A DNA stretch of 7,202 bases, from NCBI GenBank assembly GCA_018901675.1, contig JAHIEH010000010.1, positions 1 to 7,202 of the forward strand, in the 5' to 3' direction. Source of the stretch: Nanobdellota archaeon (GTDB lineage Archaea > Nanobdellota > Nanobdellia > Pacearchaeales > GW2011-AR1). The notes beneath the pieces were generated by a model. That model did no database searches. It was not told the DNA's origin and worked only from the letters and a program-made list of their open reading frames with translations. Made by a program: the position numbers and the translations under genes. Of the stretch, positions 4,215 to 7,202 are shown in pieces. Numbering within the stretch: the first letter of the stretch is position 1; each line of letters begins with the position of its first letter.

Positions 4215-5615
4215 TTATTCTCTCATCCTGACAGACCGTATCATCTCTCCGTCTAACTTGAATATTAAATCATCTGTTTCTATCTTATTTCCAAGACATC
4301 GCCCATTATGTATTTGTTCTCGGATATGTTCATAACAATAGTTATCCCACTTGTCCAATCCATACACCTCACAATACTCACTCTGAATTCTCTCTGGAAG
4401 ATAAATTTCTCTATTAAAAGCAGATAATTTTATTGAATTATCTTTTTCACGAGATTTGTCTAGCATCAAGATTTTTGCTTTTTTTGCTACTTCGTCATAT
4501 AAAGGGAATACATAATGATGTTTGGAATAAGTTCTATGATTAGTGGGCTTGAGGTATTTCCTGCCTAATCTCGTATTTTCAACACCAAATAAATTCATAA
4601 CATCCTCTTCTCTAAAAACTAACTTATCTCGATTGCCTAAAGCGTATATAACCAATTCGTCTCCCCTAATTTTTATATCACTATTTTTAGAGACATTGTT
4701 AATAGTTCCTTTTTGTACAGCCTGGTATATCCTTCTATAAGAAATACCCGTTAGATGTGATGATTGGCTAACAGTATATCTTGCTTTTTCATCTATACCT
4801 GTTTTTGCGAGATAAGGCAAGAGACGTTTAGAAACAAAAGAAGATACTAACTCTTCTGTATAATTATCATCTTTAATCAAAATCTCGCTTTTGTCTATGC
4901 TGTATAATAATGATAGCAATTGAGCAAGGCCTTCATTATCCACTAAATTGTTCAGGCTTTTAGATTTAAAACTTCCATTAGCAGGAATAATAAATCCCTT
5001 ATCACAAAGTTTGCCTAAAGTTGTCTTATTAGAGCTATCCATCCTTGAAATAAAATAATCTCCTAAATCTGCTCGAGATATTCTTTGATTCTTCATTATT
5101 TTTGGTGGATTTTTGATTGCCTTGGCAATTTGCTCTTGTTTTTTTCTAAAATGTTCAAACCAACAACTCCCCTTATAAGCATTAAATAATATTTTAACTC
5201 TTTCACTTGGAGATTTTTCTAAAAATTCTTTACTTGAGAATAAATCTTCTGAAACAAGTATACTCTCGATTGGCTGATTAAACGCATAACTTATCACTTG
5301 TGTTAAAGAAAGATTAGAAACTGGCTCAGAAACAGCGCAAGCAATATAATCAAAATCTTCTGATCCTTGAGGCCTGATTAACCCATATTTTGATAATTTT
5401 TCAGTTATAATTCTTCTGCTGGTGTTCAATTTTTTTTCAATTCCTACTTGATAATATGTTTCTTCCTTAACAACTAAAGGAGTTTGTTCAAAATTAGATA
5501 ATCTTTTTAACCATCCTTGAACCCCCTTATCTTCACTCACCTCTTCAGGAACCTGAAAAATGCCTTCACGTTGAGATATATTTAATTTGTCTATTAATCT
5601 TTCTATCTTCTTCAT
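4215..5615 (-). CDS. Unrecognised 466-aa protein with several helix-turn-helix-like units
   Basis: I do not recognise the family. No signal peptide or membrane segment is visible, so it is probably cytoplasmic. HTH-like units recur: residues 56-93 (GIEKKLNTSRRIITEKLSKY), 178-226 (RISRADLGDYF, then TTLGKLCDKGFIIP), 280-326 (YTVSQSSHLTGISYRRIYQA then KGTINN ... IKIRGDELVIYAL) and 331-380 (REEDVMNLFGVENTRLGRKY, later FPLYDEVAKKAKIL). The third closely follows the MerR/excisionase pattern of HTH, recognition helix, wing and anchor helix. A fifth may lie at 425-460 (IREQIHNGRCLG ... IETDDLIFKLDG). No catalytic motif is seen, so a DNA-binding or architectural protein is the best inference. A TATA box 27 bp before ATG 5615 supports the start and a leaderless mRNA. 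The gene is monocistronic here. Confidence 0.8.
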   Translation of the reverse strand: MKKIERLIDKLNISQREGIFQVPEEVSEDKGVQGWLKRLSNFEQTPLVVKEETYYQVGIEKKLNTSRRIITEKLSKYGLIRPQGSEDFDYIACAVSEPVSNLSLTQVISYAFNQPIESILVSEDLFSSKEFLEKSPSERVKILFNAYKGSCWFEHFRKKQEQIAKAIKNPPKIMKNQRISRADLGDYFISRMDSSNKTTLGKLCDKGFIIPANGSFKSKSLNNLVDNEGLAQLLSLLYSIDKSEILIKDDNYTEELVSSFVSKRLLPYLAKTGIDEKARYTVSQSSHLTGISYRRIYQAVQKGTINNVSKNSDIKIRGDELVIYALGNRDKLVFREEDVMNLFGVENTRLGRKYLKPTNHRTYSKHHYVFPLYDEVAKKAKILMLDKSREKDNSIKLSAFNREIYLPERIQSEYCEVYGLDKWDNYCYEHIREQIHNGRCLGNKIETDDLIFKLDGEMIRSVRMRE

Positions 5616-5637
5616 AACAAAAAAGGTTTATTCTTAG

Positions 5638-5649
5638 GTTTAAAAACTT
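5638..5649 (-). promoter_or_regulatory. TATA box of the 466-aa gene
   Basis: On the minus strand AAGTTTTTAAACC contains a TATA element (TTTTTAAA) centred about 27 bp before ATG 5615, with an AAG BRE-like context. There is no Shine-Dalgarno site, in line with a leaderless mRNA. Confidence 0.5.
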
Positions 5650-5656
5650 AACATTT

Positions 5657-5686
5657 ATTAACCATTTTAACTTAATTTGATTAACC
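5657..5686. repeat. Direct repeat of ATTAACC in the divergent promoter gap
   Basis: ATTAACC occurs at 5657-5663 and 5680-5686, 23 bp apart, between the divergent promoters of the 466-aa gene and the right-hand operon. CTTAGG is also repeated at 5633-5638 and 5697-5702. These may be binding sites of a regulator shared by both sides, but the region is AT-rich and short repeats are expected by chance. Confidence 0.25.
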
Positions 5687-5722
5687 TTAAGCCAAACTTA
5701 GGGGAAATTATTTAAAAAAACC

Positions 5723-5728
5723 GGAGGT
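5723..5728 (+). promoter_or_regulatory. Strong Shine-Dalgarno site of the right-hand operon
   Basis: GGAGGT stands 9 bp before ATG 5738. It is the only strong, well-spaced ribosome binding site for a first gene here, so this operon has a 5' leader unlike its leaderless neighbours. The AT-rich stretch at 5709-5720 is too close to serve as its TATA box; an element such as CATTTTAAC (5663-5671) would place the start near 5693. Confidence 0.7.
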
Positions 5729-5737
5729 TATTTTAAT

Positions 5738-6301
5738 ATGCAAGAAGGGGAGAATGTCTTAAATATTTTAGAGGGAACAAAGCAGGCAATAAAAGAGGAT
5801 GATGTTGTCAAGATAAAAGAGCTTAGCAACATGACTATTCATACTGCCTCAACAACTCAAGATCCGGATAATATTGCTGTGGCGGTGATTGTTTATTCTT
5901 TAAGCAAAATTATTGAGAGAAAACATTATCGGGGATTTAATGGATGGGGAAATTTTTACAGAAGATATCTTTCTTCTATAGATAACACAATAAAATCGAT
6001 AAAAAAAGAGGATAAAGAGGGGGTTAGGGAAAGTTTGGGGGAAGTAAGGAAAGCGATTAATAGCCTGTCTGGAGATTTAAGAAAGTATGTTCAGGATGTT
6101 TTCAAAAAAGCTTCTATAAACAAGGCATCAAAAATTTATGAGCATGGTATTTCTCTTGAGCAAACTGCAAAAATTCTCGGAATTAGTGTTTGGGATTTAT
6201 CTAGCTATATAGGGCAGAAAGGGGAGATATCCGATATCCCTTTTGGAAAAACTTTAGATGTTAAAGACAGAATTAAAATTGCAATGGAGATGTTTAGATG
6301 A
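5738..6301 (+). CDS. Conserved hypothetical protein with C-terminal HTH-like segment
   Basis: The 187-aa product is almost entirely helical, soluble and charged. Helices 1-110 include ELSNMTIHTASTTQDPDNIA, VIVYSLSKIIERKHYRGFNG and repeated Lys/Glu stretches. Residues 110-135 read LSGDLRKYVQDVFKKASINK, and 136-160 (GISLEQTAKILGISVWDLSS) look like a helix-turn-helix of the type found in UPF0175-like antitoxins, followed by GQKGEISDIPFG. I recall similar proteins in DPANN genomes next to a histidine phosphatase and a PIN-like gene, but know of no function. It is the first gene of the operon, with a strong Shine-Dalgarno site; its stop codon overlaps the next start (ATGA). A nucleic-acid-binding or adaptor role for the downstream nuclease is a guess. 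Confidence 0.82.
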   Translation: MQEGENVLNILEGTKQAIKEDDVVKIKELSNMTIHTASTTQDPDNIAVAVIVYSLSKIIERKHYRGFNGWGNFYRRYLSSIDNTIKSIKKEDKEGVRESLGEVRKAINSLSGDLRKYVQDVFKKASINKASKIYEHGISLEQTAKILGISVWDLSSYIGQKGEISDIPFGKTLDVKDRIKIAMEMFR

Positions 6302-6864
6302 ACATAATTTTAATAAGACATGGAGAATCGGAACATAATTCCGGAATAACCATTCTAAAGGATACCCCCCTCACAAAAAAGGGGGTGGTTCAAGCAAAAT
6401 TCCTAGGAAAAAAATTAAAGAGGCAAAAAATCAAGATAAATAAAATCTATACCAGTAATTTAATAAGAAGCAAGCAAACCGGAGAGATTATTTCAAAAAT
6501 AATTCATATCCCCATAAAATCTAGTTTAGAGGAATTGGATGAGTATGCGAGTAAAAATCTTAAGAGCAGAATAAGAATTTTATTTAACCTTAGATTAAGA
6601 AAATTAAAGAAATTTTTAAAAGAATTATCCATAGATAAAGAGAGAAATAAAAATATTTTAATCATAGCTCATGGAGTTACAAATAGGATTATTATGGGAT
6701 ACCTTTTACAGATTCCTCTTAAAAAACAATTACTTCGCTTTAGACAACATAATACCGGATTAAGCGTTTTATATTGGAATAAAAATTTTAAGAATTGGTG
6801 TCTGGAATCGATGAATGATATGCCTCATTTACCAAAAAAATTAAGGAGTATAAATAAATCATGA
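6298..6864 (+). CDS. Histidine phosphatase (phosphoglycerate-mutase superfamily)
   Basis: The 188-aa protein has the superfamily's active site: the phospho-acceptor motif LIRHGES at residues 5-11 (Arg7, His8, Gly9), Arg57 in the YTSNLIRSKQTGEI segment, a probable general acid among Glu78, Glu79 and Glu82, and the second histidine, His125, in IIAHGVTNR. It therefore hydrolyses or transfers a phosphate through phosphohistidine. The region is shorter than in true glycolytic phosphoglycerate mutase (about 230-250 aa), so a phosphatase acting on a small metabolite or protein is more likely; the substrate is unknown. The C-terminus is very basic, with MNDMPHLPKK near the end. It overlaps the upstream stop and the downstream start by ATGA, and GGAG (6286-6289) lies 8 bp before its ATG. 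Confidence 0.9.
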   Translation: MNIILIRHGESEHNSGITILKDTPLTKKGVVQAKFLGKKLKRQKIKINKIYTSNLIRSKQTGEIISKIIHIPIKSSLEELDEYASKNLKSRIRILFNLRLRKLKKFLKELSIDKERNKNILIIAHGVTNRIIMGYLLQIPLKKQLLRFRQHNTGLSVLYWNKNFKNWCLESMNDMPHLPKKLRSINKS

Positions 6865-7202
6865 AAGCAATCATCTTTGACTCGAGTACGCTGATAAGTC
6901 TCGCTATGAATGGCTTGCTTGCAGAACTAAAAGAATTGAAAAAAAGATTTCAAGGAAAGTTTATCATAACAAAGCAAGTAAAAAGAGAAACAATTGATAA
7001 ACCTTTAACTATAAAACGGTTTGAGCTTGAGGCATTAAAGATAAAAAGTTTATTGGATGAAAGAGTTCTTGAAATGCCTGATTTAGTGGGGGTTGGAGAA
7101 GATATGATTGATGAAGAGATGAAAAAAATATTAGATGTAGCCAATAGCACTTTTATTGACAAAGGAAAAACAATAAACATCATAAGCGATGGCGAGGCTT
7201 CA
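6861..7202 (+). CDS. PIN-like domain nuclease (cut by window edge)
   Basis: The frame stays open for 114 codons to the right edge. It starts MKAIIFDSSTLISLAMNGLL, a PIN-like first strand with Asp7 and the SSTLISLA turn, continues with FIITKQVKRETIDKP (Glu43) and reaches TINIISDGEAS at the edge, where Asp110 and Glu112 sit at the third acidic position ('SDGEA'). This fits a PIN-like RNase with the last part missing. The long insert between Glu43 and Asp110 (residues 50-105) distinguishes it from short VapC toxins. Its ATG overlaps the phosphatase stop (ATGA), and AAGGAG (6843-6848) lies 12 bp upstream. Co-translation with a phosphatase and an HTH-bearing protein suggests a joint function. Confidence 0.78.
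   Translation, partial: MKAIIFDSSTLISLAMNGLLAELKELKKRFQGKFIITKQVKRETIDKPLTIKRFELEALKIKSLLDERVLEMPDLVGVGEDMIDEEMKKILDVANSTFIDKGKTINIISDGEAS

Noticed and set aside
6950..7183. 77-codon minus-strand frame
   Set aside because: Antisense to the PIN-like gene, which has recognisable acidic motifs and ATGA coupling; no promoter of its own.

Overview
The window looks like the chromosome of an AT-rich archaeon, most likely a DPANN lineage of the Woesearchaeota/Pacearchaeota type. The evidence is archaeal: RNA polymerase subunit RpoE (Rpb7-like) and Spt4, ribosomal proteins S24e and S27ae, a Fcf1-like PIN protein, and archaeal TATA boxes about 25-27 bp upstream of start codons, which implies leaderless mRNAs. 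The phylum-level placement rests on remembered resemblance of several proteins (integrase, 187-aa hypothetical, PIN-like protein) to DPANN families and was not tested by a search.

Layout. Bases 1-444 (minus) hold the N-terminal part of a tyrosine recombinase/integrase that runs off the left edge. It is followed (520-1533, minus) by scpA, the kleisin of the SMC-ScpA chromosome complex. A 477-bp gap (1534-2010) carries unusual structure: three copies of a 10-bp word spaced exactly 33 bp apart upstream of the scpA promoter, then a very good plus-strand archaeal promoter facing a 55-nt imperfect hairpin, then a possible tiny hydrophobic ORF. Next comes a minus-strand information-processing operon in the order rpoE - spt4 - rps24e - rps27ae (3386 down to 2011). 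Upstream of it is a separate Fcf1-like PIN gene (3891-3514), divided from rpoE by a 20-bp perfect palindrome and a 10-bp-stem hairpin that together look like a terminator or operator block.

Divergent from the PIN gene is a small three-helix membrane protein resembling the SemiSWEET/PQ-loop fold (3934-4188, plus); the two promoters share a 36-42 bp gap and their TATA boxes meet head to head. It converges on a 466-aa minus-strand gene of no known family (5615-4215), in which I can see four and perhaps five spaced helix-turn-helix-like units, one close to the MerR/excisionase type.

On the right, a plus-strand operon starts at 5738 with an unusually strong Shine-Dalgarno site: a 187-aa conserved-looking hypothetical with a C-terminal HTH-like segment, a histidine phosphatase, and a PIN-like nuclease cut off by the right edge. 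Successive genes overlap by ATGA, so the three products are probably made together. The left and central parts are housekeeping (transcription, translation, chromosome folding); the integrase, the multi-HTH gene and the phosphatase/PIN operon are where unexplained biology is most likely.
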